A model generated the notes under the pieces. It was not told the DNA's origin. It did no database searches and was given only the letters and a program-made list of their open reading frames with translations. Positions 51,765 through 62,100 of a DNA stretch of 64,000 bases are shown piece after piece. A program made the translations under genes and the position numbers. Source of the stretch: Actinacidiphila cocklensis (GTDB lineage: Bacteria > Actinomycetota > Actinomycetes > Streptomycetales > Streptomycetaceae); contig NZ_CAJSLV010000044.1 of assembly GCF_907177275.1 (NCBI RefSeq), forward strand, positions 1 through 64,000, in the 5' to 3' direction. How positions within the stretch are numbered: position 1 is the first letter of the stretch; the number at the start of each line of letters is the position of its first letter.

Positions 51765-54700
51765 GGGATCGCGATGTGCCAGTAAGGGTCGGCCTTGGTG
51801 AGGGTCTGCCCGGTGATCGGATTGATGATCTGGCCTCCGTCGTTGAGGTAGCTGACGTACCCGTTGGGGTACGGGTGCGGGCCGCCCGTCACCGGATCCA
51901 TGACGCGCACGTACCTGACGGTCTTGTGGAACCCGTTGGCGAGTGCCTCGGACGGCTTGACGTCGAAGATCCAGCCCTTCAGGTTGTTGGCGGTCGCGAT
52001 GGCTTTGCGGCCCTTCGGCAGCCAGAGCTTCTCACCCTTGGGACCGACGAGGTTGCCGATCAGGCACCGGTCGTTGTGCACCAGCACCGGGATGCCACCG
52101 GCCAGCACATAGTACGTGTGGAGGTCTTCGACCGTCAGGTTGTAGGTGACGATGCGGGCCGTGTAGTTGCGTACGGTCGCGACCGTCGTGGTGTGCCCGT
52201 CGGGCAGGCGCAGGGCGTCGCCGACGTGCAGGTCTGCGGCGTTGACCCAGCGCTCGCGGGTGGCGTCCCAGTAGGGGTGGTGCTGGGTGGACGTCAGGGC
52301 GTGCGGCGTGCCCTTCCCGGTGTCCGCACCGACGGTGATGTCGGTGAAGTCGGTGTCGGTCAGGGTCGTGATGACCGCGACCACCTTCTCCGGAGCGGTC
52401 TTCCCGGTGAGCGGGTCGGTCGCGAGCACGGTGTCGCCGACCTTCACCTCGCTGATGGGTCCGGCTCCGCCGTCGGCCCTCAGTACGGGGGTCTCCGCCG
52501 GGAAGCTGTCCACGCTGCAAACGGACTTCGCCAGCTCCTCCAGGCCCGACCCGATGTCCTTGACCGCCACCTCGGCACCGGTTCCGGCGCCCCGTGCCGC
52601 GACCTTGGCGCCGTCGGCCTCCTCGCCGACCCCCGGGACGAACATCAGCAGGTCACTCGCGACTCCGACGGCCGCCCAGCCGCAGTCCTTGCCCTTGGTG
52701 ACGCAGTGCACGGTGTCCTTGATGCCGAACGGGTCGTCGCCGGCCTTGGGCAGCAGGCCTGAACTCGCAGCGTCGTCACAGAACTTGATCATCACGGGGA
52801 CGCTGTCGTTGCTGCCGCCACACTCCTGCTGGATCCACTTGCCGATGAGGCTGGCGTAGCTGTCGGTGTCGCGCGCTATATAGCGGGCAGCCAGCTCCTT
52901 CCGCGTGGGGACCCGGACCGTGTCGAGCGTCGGCTGGCCGTCGTCGTAGGTGCCGACCGTGAGCCCCGGGCCCTTCGGTCCGCCGACGGTGACCTTCCCC
53001 TGGTGGCCGCACGGCACCCCGCGTACGCCCTCGCACTGCTTCGGCGTGCAGTACGACAGGTCGTAGGCACAGGTGTTCTGGGTGCCGGGCGGGTCGGTGC
53101 CCGCAGGGTCGCTGAGGTTGACCGGGTCGTTGTCGGCGTAGGAGTAGCCGTTCCACTGCTGGGGCTGGGCGGCGTCGAGGATCGGGTCGGGGCTCAGGAA
53201 GCGGCCGGTGGCGGGCTGGTACTCGCGGGCGCCGAGGTTGGTCAGGCCGGTGGCGTCGTCGGCGGTGCCGCCGACGAAGCCGTGGTCGCCGGCCCAGACG
53301 GTGGGCTGGGTGCCGCGCGGCTGGCCGAACGGGTCCGAGGGGCGCCGGGTCTCGGCCAGCGTGGTGGAGTCCAGGGCCAGCGTGGCGGTGCCGTTCAGGT
53401 CGGCGGACTGCCAGGTCAGACCGCTGGGCTGGAGGACTCCTGTCAGGCCGTCGGGCAGGGTGTAGCTGCGGGCGTCGGTGACGGCACCGGTCGCGGTGTC
53501 CAGGGTGAGTTCGTCGAAGCCCAGGTTGAGGGTGGCGTGGCCGGGGTCGTGCCGGACGAGCTGGTTGCCTTCGGCGTCGTAGACGTAACTGCTGTCGCCG
53601 GAGGTGCCGGTGGCGTCGAGCGAGGCGAGTTTGCCGTCGGGTGTCCAGGCCAGCGTGGTGGTGCCCGGTGTGCCGGTGACCGCGGTGGTGTTGCCGTCGG
53701 CGTCGTACTGGAACGACTGGGCACCGGGGTTGTTCGGGCCGGTGCTGGTGGTGGACAGCAGCGCGTGCGCGCCGCCGGTGCCGCCGCCGGTGTTCGCCGC
53801 GGTGGTGGGGGTGTTCTGGGTGCCGGCCGGCGGGAACACCTGGGTGGTGACGACGTCCTTGGCGGTGTCACCGGTGATGTCGTGCCGGGTCAGGCCGGTA
53901 CGGTCGCCGCGGCTGTCGTAGCCGTAGGAGGTCCAGTAGGGCGCCGGGCCGCCGACGGTGGTGCGGCCTGCCGCCGCCCCGCTGGTCGGTGTGCTGTTCA
54001 TGCAGCTGCCGATGCCGGGCACCTGCGGCTGCGGCTTGACCGTGGTGCCGCCGGTGTCGGTCCAGGCGGTCGTCACCCGGTCGAGGTAGTCGTAGGAGAA
54101 GCACTGCAGGTCGGTCTGCGCCGGGGTGTTGTCGGGGATGTTCTTGATCGCGGTGAGCTGCCCGGCCGGGTTGCGCAGGTACGTCGTCTGCTGGACGGCG
54201 CCGCTGGTCGCGGTCTGCTTGTCCACCCAGGTGGACAGCAGCGCACCGGTGGCCTCGTCGTAGTTGTCGGTCGCCACCACCTCGGTGCCCCACGGGTTGA
54301 CCGTGGTGCGTATCGCGCGCCCGTAGGCGTCGTAGTCGGTGGACAGGTCGTAGGTGGTCTGGGCCGAACCGAAGGTGATCAGCGGCCCGTTGACGTCGTA
54401 CTTGTAGTTGACCGTCTCGGCCGGCAGTCCACCCCGGGCGTCGGTGTGGCTCGCTGTGATCGCTCCGGTGATCGGGTCGTAGGCGCTCTGCGAGGTGTAG
54501 GCGCGGGCCAGGCCGCCCTCGGTGGACGGGATGGTCACGGTGGTGCCGGTGGCGTGGTAGTCGGCGTCGTAACCGGTGATCGCGCTGGTGTACGGGTGCG
54601 CGGTGTCGCCGGCCAGGTAGCTGGTGGACGTCACCGGCTGGCCCTTGGCGTTCGCGATGCTGTCGTACGTCCAGGCCGCCATGGGGACCTTGGTGGTGGA

Positions 54701-57700
54701 CGGGGCGGTGGTGCTGTACTCGGCGGTCTTGCGGCCGGTGAGGTCGTAGTCGAAGCTCAGCGTCACCTTGCGGGCGTCCGTCGTGCTCTTCAGCCGCCCG
54801 TCGCTGTCGTAGGCGCTGGTGAGGGTGCCGGTGTCCGGGTCGGTCGCGCTGATGGTCCGGCCGTGCAGGTCGTAGCCGTAGGACCAGGTGTCCTTGGCGG
54901 TGGAGTCCGTGCGGGTGAGCGGCTTGCCCGACGGGGTGTAGGTGTACGCGGTCACGTCGGCGTCGGCCGCGTTGCGCGTGGGGGTGGCCGTCTTGTACTG
55001 CCACACCTGCGAGGTGCGGTTCAGCGAGTCGGTGATCGTGGTGGTCGGGGTGCCGCCGGCAGGCGGGGTCACGTCGGTCTCGTCCACGCCCGGGTACGCG
55101 GTCGTGGTGCGCCACTGCTCGACGGCGTAGGAGGAGGTGATCTGCGCGGTGGGACGGCCCTGGCCGTCGTACTCCGTGGTGGTCTGCTCCGGGACCTGGT
55201 CGTCTTCGAAGGTCGTAACCAGCGTGCCGCTGGGTGCCGCAGCGTTGTCGTAGTACGGCGAGCGTGCCCCTGCCGTGCGGCCCTGCGAGTCGTAGAACGT
55301 GTCGGTCAGCACCCGGCCGTGGTAGGCGGAGATGCCGGGCGTCGACTGGGTCTGACGGGACCGGCCGAGCCCGTCGAATATCTCCACCGAGACCAGGTAG
55401 CGGGGGGTGTCGCTGGTCAGCGTCGAGGTGGTGACCGCCGACGGTGCGGCCGAGCCGTTGACGGCGTAGCCGTAGGTCACGCTGGGGTTCTGGCTGCTGG
55501 TGCGGCCGGGGTACCACAGCTTGGTGAGCCTGCCGAGGGAGTCGTACGCCTCGGTGGTGACCTTGTTGTTGATGTCGGTCGAGGTCAGTTCGAGGTTGCG
55601 GGCGATGTCGACGGTCGTCGTGATGGACCAGTCCGTGGTGCTGCCCGGCGCCGCGTGGGCGACCGTGATCGTCGAGGGCAGTTCACCGGTGTGCGCGGGG
55701 GCGTACGTCGTCGTGGTGGTGGCGCCGTTCGGGTGCTGCGTGTCCGTCGCGTTGGGGTCGGTGGTCGAGACGGCACGGCCGTAGGCGTCGTAGGCCGTGG
55801 TGCCCTTCGTGCTGAAGACCGCGTTGCCGGAGGCGTCGTAGTGGTCGATCTCCTGCGCGGTCGTCGGAGCGCCGGTGCCACTCGCCGAGCCGAACGCAAG
55901 GCTGTCGTACAGCGTGCGCAAGTCGGAGACGGTGTTGGTCGCCGTGGGCTTGGCCGTGCACGCCGATGTGCCCGAGATCGTCCTGACCTCGTCGGGCAGC
56001 GTGGCAAGCAGCGTGTTGCTGCTCGTCGCATACGACGTCAGGACGCAGGAGTCGGGCTGCCCGGCGGCCTGGGTCTCCACGCTGGCGGTGCGGTTCGCGT
56101 GCCCGGAGTCGGTGACCGTCGTGGTGGTCGTCGTCTCCCAACTGCCGTCCGCCTTCTTCGCCTTGCTGGTGACGACGCTGCGCGTCGAGGCGTAGCCGGC
56201 CAGCAGCTTCGGCAGGTCCGCACCGCGGGAGTGGGTGGCGGTGGTGACCGGTGAGCTGCCGACGGTGACGGTGTAGGCGGTGACGCTGCCGCCGGCCTTG
56301 TCGTAGGTGTCGGTCTCCAGCGTCTGCCCGGAAAGCCACTCGGTGTCCGTGATCTGGTCGCCGAGGGTGTCGGTGACCTTCACCGGCTTCGTCCCGCCGG
56401 ACGCGGTCCGGTCGCCGTCCATGCCTTGCAGGTACTTGGTGACGGTCTGCGACTGCGGACCGTCCTGCCCGCTGCCCGTCACCGCGGTCACCGACGCGTA
56501 GCCGCGGAACTGGTCCCAGGTACGGGACTTGGGGTCGGCCAGCTCCTCGTCGTTGTAGTGCCAGGCGGCCGGGCCGTAGGTGTACGTGGTGACCTGCGCG
56601 GGCGAGTGGGCGACCGGGTCGTTCTCGGTGACCGAGGCGACCTGGTAGCGGTTGAACCAGTCCGAGGCGGGGTCGGCGCCGTAGACGCTGCCCGGCGGCG
56701 ACCACAGCACGTTGTAGCAGGCCATCGTGTCCGTGGACGGATCGGCCGGCATCACGTGGTTGACCCGGGAGCAGGCCGGGAGGCTGTAGTCCACCTGGAT
56801 CTGCTCGCCGGTCTCGGTGGTCAGCTCCTGGATCCGCGGCCGGTTGAAGATCCCCGGCGCCGGCACCAGGTCGGTGCCGTCCACCCGGTTGGGCAGTTCC
56901 ACCGGGGTGAAGGTGACCTTCGGCAGCTGGAGGTTCGGGGTGCCGTCCTTGCCGGTGCGCTGGATGCTTGCCAGCCACAGCGACGGCTTGGTGCCGTCGT
57001 GCGGGTCCTGGAAGGACTGCGTGAGGTCGTAGGTGTCGACGTCCTTGTAGGCGCCGTTGGACAGCACCTGGGTGGTGATCGACTTCAGCCGGATGTTGGA
57101 CCAGAAGCTCGGACCGACGTTGTGGCAGGTACCGCTGCTCGCGCAGTTCTGGTCGTACGGCACGTCCGGCCAGTGCGACGCGTTGCCGGACGCCAGCGTG
57201 GCGCCGTCGCAGGTGAACCCGCCGTCGGTGGAGCAGCGCCCCTCCGCACGCGGGGTGAACACCACCTTGGCCGCGGCCTTCAGCGTGCCCTTGGCCGTGA
57301 TCTGGTCCGCGAGCCGCTGCCCGTAGCTGATCGACGTCAGCGCGCCGCCGCGGATGTAGGAGGTGAGGGTGCCGCCGTTCTCGTGCTGGCCGCCGCCGCG
57401 CTGGTAGGAGTTCGACTCCGTGCTGTACGTGTACGTGGTCAGGTTGCCGTTGGGGTCCACGGCGTAGTCCAGGTTGAACCGCCACGCCATCTGGCACCAG
57501 GACTCGTCGCCCTTGGCCGAGTCGTAGCACGGGTCGCCGCTCTTGGGCGCGTACACCGGCTCGGTCCAGGCCGAGTTCGTCGCCGGGTCGGAGTTGTCCC
57601 CGCCGGGCAGGTGGTTGGCGCCGAAGTAGTAGATGCTCCCGGAGCTGGTGCTGACCTTCACGTACTCGCCGGCGTGCGCGCCGTTGGAGGCGCCCGACAG

Positions 57701-58903
57701 GAACTCCACCTTGGAGCCGTCGTCGTTCTTCAGCCGCCAGGCGCCCGAGGTGTCGTCCTGGACGAGTTCGGCGGAGGTGCCGTTCAGCGACAGCGTCGCG
57801 TTGTAGCCGCCCCAGCACAGGTCACCTGAGTGCGAGATCCCGTCCTTGTCGCAGGACTTGTAGCTCCGCTCGACGTATCCCGGCGAGTAGTCCCAGCCGT
57901 CGCCGATCCAGGACGCCTGCGAGTTCGTCGACGACGTCAGGCCGTCCAGCGAGGAGGAGTTGTAGTCCAGCGACACCTTCGGCGCGTCACCGCCGATGGC
58001 CGGGGGCACCTGGATGGGGTAGCTGTAGCCGAAGCCGCCGCTGCTGGAGCCGGCGGTCCAGGCGTTGCTGGGGTTCAGGCTGGTGGCCGCGTAGGTGCCG
58101 CCGCCGCCGGCCGGGGCCGGGTCGGCCGCGATCACGACGGAACCGGCCGCGGCCTGCGTGGTGGTGGCCGGGATCCGCACGTCGGCGACCAGGCGCTCGG
58201 TCGCCGGATCGACGTGCGAGGGCACCGGGGTCTCTTTCCCGCATCCCGCGGCCGCCGGGGTGGTCAGCGCACAGGCCGGCAGCGTCACCAGCCGGGCGCG
58301 CGACGCCGCGTCACCGCCGTAGGCCGCGTCCAACGAGCTCACGTCCAGACCGACTTCGACCAGTCCGGCCGGTCCCGCACTCCCCCGGGTCAGCGAGACG
58401 ACCGGGCCGGCCAGCCCCGCAGCCTTCGCGGTGCTGCCGGAGACCGTCCGTACCACGACCGGGGTGCCGCTCGCCGCGGGCGCGGCCGGGGCCGCCAGGC
58501 CGGTGGCCCTGGCGGCCTTCGCGCCGCTGGGCGCCGAGCCGATCCAGACGGGCGACTGGGACGCGTGCGCGCTCGGTCGGCCCTTCCCGGGGACTGCCAC
58601 GGTGGCCGTGCCGGCGCTCGGGGCAGGAGCCCCCGCCACTCCGCCCCACGCCCCCGGGACCTGGTAGTGCAATTTCGGGGCGGTCGGCCTCGCCGCGTTC
58701 TGCACCGGTACCGAAGCCGTACGCGGCAGTTTCGTGCCCGGCGGCGACCAGACCTTGTGCGAATCCGTCGGCGTGGCAGCCTCGATAACCCCGGTGCCTA
58801 TCGGCCCCAGCAGCGTCGCCGTGACGCCGAGCACGGTGAGCCCGCCCAGCCACACGCGCCGGCTGCGACGCCTCTCACCAGGCCATACCTGTCCCCAACC
58901 CCC
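51761..58903 (-). CDS. Rhs/YD-repeat polymorphic toxin with Hint domain
   Basis: About 2,380 residues. It has a signal-anchor region, an extended N-terminal secretion-associated part, many YD/Rhs repeats (YDSLGRLTKL, YDLHGRTISATDPDTGT and others), the Rhs core end LTNLGAREYQPATGRFLSPDPI, then a pretoxin Hint domain (CSVDSFPAETPVL ... VLVHN, roughly 52073-52516) and a C-terminal tip of about 103 residues. The tip (WIFDVKP...VMDPVTGGPHPYPNGYVSYL...DPYWHIAIP) is the toxin; I do not recognise its activity. Hint cleavage would release it. GTG 58903 is chosen; the frame is open to 58936. Confidence 0.83.
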   Translation of the reverse strand, partial: GGWGQVWPGERRRSRRVWLGGLTVLGVTATLLGPIGTGVIEAATPTDSHKVWSPPGTKLPRTASVPVQNAARPTAPKLHYQVPGAWGGVAGAPAPSAGTATVAVPGKGRPSAHASQSPVWIGSAPSGAKAARATGLAAPAAPAASGTPVVVRTVSGSTAKAAGLAGPVVSLTRGSAGPAGLVEVGLDVSSLDAAYGGDAASRARLVTLPACALTTPAAAGCGKETPVPSHVDPATERLVADVRIPATTTQAAAGSVVIAADPAPAGGGGTYAATSLNPSNAWTAGSSSGGFGYSYPIQVPPAIGGDAPKVSLDYNSSSLDGLTSSTNSQASWIGDGWDYSPGYVERSYKSCDKDGISHSGDLCWGGYNATLSLNGTSAELVQDDTSGAWRLKNDDGSKVEFLSGASNGAHAGEYVKVSTSSGSIYYFGANHLPGGDNSDPATNSAWTEPVYAPKSGDPCYDSAKGDESWCQMAWRFNLDYAVDPNGNLTTYTYSTESNSYQRGGGQHENGGTLTSYIRGGALTSISYGQRLADQITAKGTLKAAAKVVFTPRAEGRCSTDGGFTCDGATLASGNASHWPDVPYDQNCASSGTCHNVGPSFWSNIRLKSITTQVLSNGAYKDVDTYDLTQSFQDPHDGTKPSLWLASIQRTGKDGTPNLQLPKVTFTPVELPNRVDGTDLVPAPGIFNRPRIQELTTETGEQIQVDYSLPACSRVNHVMPADPSTDTMACYNVLWSPPGSVYGADPASDWFNRYQVASVTENDPVAHSPAQVTTYTYGPAAWHYNDEELADPKSRTWDQFRGYASVTAVTGSGQDGPQSQTVTKYLQGMDGDRTASGGTKPVKVTDTLGDQITDTEWLSGQTLETDTYDKAGGSVTAYTVTVGSSPVTTATHSRGADLPKLLAGYASTRSVVTSKAKKADGSWETTTTTTVTDSGHANRTASVETQAAGQPDSCVLTSYATSSNTLLATLPDEVRTISGTSACTAKPTATNTVSDLRTLYDSLAFGSASGTGAPTTAQEIDHYDASGNAVFSTKGTTAYDAYGRAVSTTDPNATDTQHPNGATTTTTYAPAHTGELPSTITVAHAAPGSTTDWSITTTVDIARNLELTSTDINNKVTTEAYDSLGRLTKLWYPGRTSSQNPSVTYGYAVNGSAAPSAVTTSTLTSDTPRYLVSVEIFDGLGRSRQTQSTPGISAYHGRVLTDTFYDSQGRTAGARSPYYDNAAAPSGTLVTTFEDDQVPEQTTTEYDGQGRPTAQITSSYAVEQWRTTTAYPGVDETDVTPPAGGTPTTTITDSLNRTSQVWQYKTATPTRNAADADVTAYTYTPSGKPLTRTDSTAKDTWSYGYDLHGRTISATDPDTGTLTSAYDSDGRLKSTTDARKVTLSFDYDLTGRKTAEYSTTAPSTTKVPMAAWTYDSIANAKGQPVTSTSYLAGDTAHPYTSAITGYDADYHATGTTVTIPSTEGGLARAYTSQSAYDPITGAITASHTDARGGLPAETVNYKYDVNGPLITFGSAQTTYDLSTDYDAYGRAIRTTVNPWGTEVVATDNYDEATGALLSTWVDKQTATSGAVQQTTYLRNPAGQLTAIKNIPDNTPAQTDLQCFSYDYLDRVTTAWTDTGGTTVKPQPQVPGIGSCMNSTPTSGAAAGRTTVGGPAPYWTSYGYDSRGDRTGLTRHDITGDTAKDVVTTQVFPPAGTQNTPTTAANTGGGTGGAHALLSTTSTGPNNPGAQSFQYDADGNTTAVTGTPGTTTLAWTPDGKLASLDATGTSGDSSYVYDAEGNQLVRHDPGHATLNLGFDELTLDTATGAVTDARSYTLPDGLTGVLQPSGLTWQSADLNGTATLALDSTTLAETRRPSDPFGQPRGTQPTVWAGDHGFVGGTADDATGLTNLGAREYQPATGRFLSPDPILDAAQPQQWNGYSYADNDPVNLSDPAGTDPPGTQNTCAYDLSYCTPKQCEGVRGVPCGHQGKVTVGGPKGPGLTVGTYDDGQPTLDTVRVPTRKELAARYIARDTDSYASLIGKWIQQECGGSNDSVPVMIKFCDDAASSGLLPKAGDDPFGIKDTVHCVTKGKDCGWAAVGVASDLLMFVPGVGEEADGAKVAARGAGTGAEVAVKDIGSGLEELAKSVCSVDSFPAETPVLRADGGAGPISEVKVGDTVLATDPLTGKTAPEKVVAVITTLTDTDFTDITVGADTGKGTPHALTSTQHHPYWDATRERWVNAADLHVGDALRLPDGHTTTVATVRNYTARIVTYNLTVEDLHTYYVLAGGIPVLVHNDRCLIGNLVGPKGEKLWLPKGRKAIATANNLKGWIFDVKPSEALANGFHKTVRYVRVMDPVTGGPHPYPNGYVSYLNDGGQIINPITGQTLTKADPYWHIAIP

Positions 58904-59170
58904 CACGATTCCCCCCCAGTCCGGCCCGCGCCGCAAGCGTCACAGCCGGCGGCTGCAGGCGGGCCGACTGTAGTCACGCCGGATGACCCCGAGTTAATGC
59001 ATGGAACGATTTTTGCTTCATCTTTACCCATAAGCGCGCCCGTCCCATCGCACACTGCCCCACATAGCACGATTCATTTACTATGGGATCTTGACCACCT
59101 GCCGACCGGTGCCGCTACTGTGCGGCCTCCATGGGCACTTGTTCGAGCGCCCGCACCAGGAGGGGGTCCG
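58904..59170. promoter_or_regulatory. Divergent promoter region between the Rhs toxin and LamG genes
   Basis: An unusually AT-rich stretch for this genome (about 58990-59090). For the plus-strand gene TTGACC (59091-59096) and TACTGT (59116-59121) form a -35/-10 pair with a 19-nt spacer. AGGAGGGGG before ATG 59171 is a strong ribosome site. Confidence 0.55.
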
Positions 59171-62100
59171 ATGGGGGGCATCGGTATGTCTGCGGAGGGC
59201 ACGAACCGGGCAGGTCGACGGCAGCGCAGACGCAGGGGCCGGTTCGGCGGCGGGCCGCTCGGCGCGCTGCTGGCCCTCGCTCTGGCCGGCAGCGCACTCA
59301 CCGGCATTGCCGGAACGGCGCACGCCGACGGAACGCGCTCCGGCGGCAGCGACGCCGCACAACTGCCGGCGGACGCCGACGCGACCGCACGTGCGCAGGC
59401 CCAGGCCCAGTCGTCGGACGAGCCGGTGGTGGTGGACGAACTCACCACTGCCTACGCGCAGACGGTCGCCAACCCGGACGGCACACTGACCGAGACCAGC
59501 AGCGCAGCGCCCGTACGGGCCAAGGTGAACGGCGGTTGGGCGCCGGTCGACGCCGGCCTGCAGGCCGGCAGTGACGGCACCCTGTCCACCAAGGCGTCGG
59601 TCAACAAGCTCACGCTGTCCGGCGGCGGCACCGCGCCCTTGGCCACGCTCACCAGCCCCGGCGGCGCGACGCTCGCCATCACCATGCCCTTCGCGCTTCC
59701 CGCACCGACCGTGCACGGCGACACCGCGCACTATCCGGATGTGCTTCCGGATGTCGATCTCGACGTCACCGCGAACGAGATCGGCGGCATCCGGGAGATC
59801 CTGGTCGTCAAGACGGCCGAGGCCGCGAGCAACCCGGCCCTGGCGACCCTGCACCTGGCGACGTCCGGTGCCGGGCTGACCATGCAGGCCGACGCGGCAG
59901 GCAACCTCCAGGCCGTCGACGCGGCGGGCAACCCGGCCTTCGTCGCGCCCGCGCCGATGATGTGGGATTCGAGCGGAGCCGCCACGGCGGCGCCCGCGGC
60001 GAAGTCAGGCGCGGACGCGACCGCCCTCGCGACCACCGAGGCAGGCTCCGACCCGAGTACGCCGGAAGGCCCGGGAACCGGCGCCCGGACCGCCGCGATC
60101 CCGGTCACCGCCGCCGCAGCCGGTGTGGACCTCAGGCCGGTCGCCGGCATGCTCAGCGGTAGCGACACCCACTACCCGGTGTTCATCGACCCCTCCTACA
60201 TCCCCTGGGACCCGGGCAGCCCGACCTGGACCTGGATCCAGTCCGCCTACCCCAGCTCCAGCGACAACTACGGCACTTACGGCACCTCGCACAGCTCCCA
60301 GCCGGGCGTCGGCATCTGCGGTACCTATCCCGGGGGCGGCAGTTGCAGCCCCGCGGACAAGGAGCGCTCCTACTTCCAGTTCAACACCAGCACCCTCGTG
60401 TCGCACAACGACATCGTCGGCACTGCTGTGCTCAACCTGACCCAGACGTACTCCGCGGACTGGAGCTGCACCAACAAGTACGGCCTCAAGCTCTACTACT
60501 CGCACGACACGATCGGCCACGGCACCACCTGGAGCAGCCACCCCGCCGACACCTACACCGGCCTCACCGACAACGTCGGCGGCACCGGGTCCAGCGGCTG
60601 CATGGGCGACGTGCCGTTCGCCTACACCGTCACCTCCACGGTGAAGACCGCCGTGGAGAGCGGCAACTGGAACAACATCACCTTCGGTGTCTACGGTGAC
60701 GAGTCGGACGCCAACGGCCTCAAGCGGCTGTCCAACCAGGCGACGCTGGCCATCACCTACGACCACACGCCCAACGTGCCCACCGGCATGACGTCGACGC
60801 CGCTCCCGCACAACGCGAGCACCGGCAGCACGTCCCCGTGCTACGCCGCCACCAACCCCACTGCCGACGCGTTCGTCGGCAAGCCCGCCGGGACCACCGG
60901 CCTGGTGCTCAAGGCGACGGTCTCCAGCCCGACATCGCCGGCCCAGCCGGTGCGCGGCGACTTCAGCGTCTGGGACGACTCCGTCACGGGTACCCCGGTC
61001 ACCCCGCACGGTTCCGGTTACAGCTCCGGTTACGCCTCCTCCGGGAGCCAGGTCTCCTTCACCGTCCCGCAGGGCGACTTCACCGACGGCCACGCCTACG
61101 GCTGGAACGTCAGCGCCAACGACGGCCTCGCCAGTTCCGCGGCCTCCGGCGTCTGCCACTTCCGGGCGGACTTCTCACCGCCCACCGTCAGCATGCCCAC
61201 CGCCGACGACCAGGTCGGCTCGCTGTCGGTGACCTTCCCGCCGGCCGGCAACGGCCAGACCACCGGGGTGTTCGTCGGTGGCGGCGGATGGGTCCCGTTC
61301 ACCGCGGCCGACCCCACCCCCGCGGTCGGCGTGGCCTCCGGCCTGGCCTGCGGACGGTGGAGCTTCGACCCGGAACTGGCCGACGCGGCCTGGCAGTGCG
61401 GCGCGAACCTGCCGGGAAGCAGCGGCCTCGCGGTCTTCCCCGGCCACTGGGGCACCAACATCCTCTACGTGCAGTTCGAGGACAGGGCAGGCAACCTGTC
61501 CGGCATCGCCACGTACGCCTTCTACGTACCGTGGAATCCGCACGGTCCCGCACCCGTCTTCGGTGACACCACCGGCGACGGCTCCGCGGACATCGTCGCG
61601 GCCGGCAACACCGACGGCGGCCTCTACGAGTACACCGTGCCCGGCAACACCCAGGCCACCAGCCCGGCAACGTCGTTCGGAGCGAAGGCGGCCGACTCGC
61701 CGGCCGGCGACGCCTGGAAGAACTACCGGATCACCCACCGGGGCAGCCTGCGCGGCGGGCTCAACGTGGACGACCTGATCGTCCACAAGGACGGCTCGCC
61801 GGAGCTGGACTTCTACTACAACCCCGGCAACACCGCCACCGACGGCCGCTTCGACAAGAAGAGCCCGCTGGACAAGCCGGCCTGCGTGGACGACGGTTCG
61901 GGTACCTACTGCTCCGGCTACCCGGCCGACTGGTCCAAGACGCTGCAGATCGCCGCACTCGGCGACGTCTCGTCCGCCGCGCTGGACGCCGGCCACTTCC
62001 GCAACCGCACCGGCCTGCTCACCACCGAGACCAACTCCGCCGGCGACGCGGCCCTCTGGTTCTATCCGACGGTCTCCGACGGCACGCTCGGCCGGCCGGT

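Noticed and set aside
53003..56254. A 1,083-residue Gly/Val/Arg-rich plus-strand protein
   Set aside because: Antisense shadow of the Rhs repeats, with repeat-derived composition.
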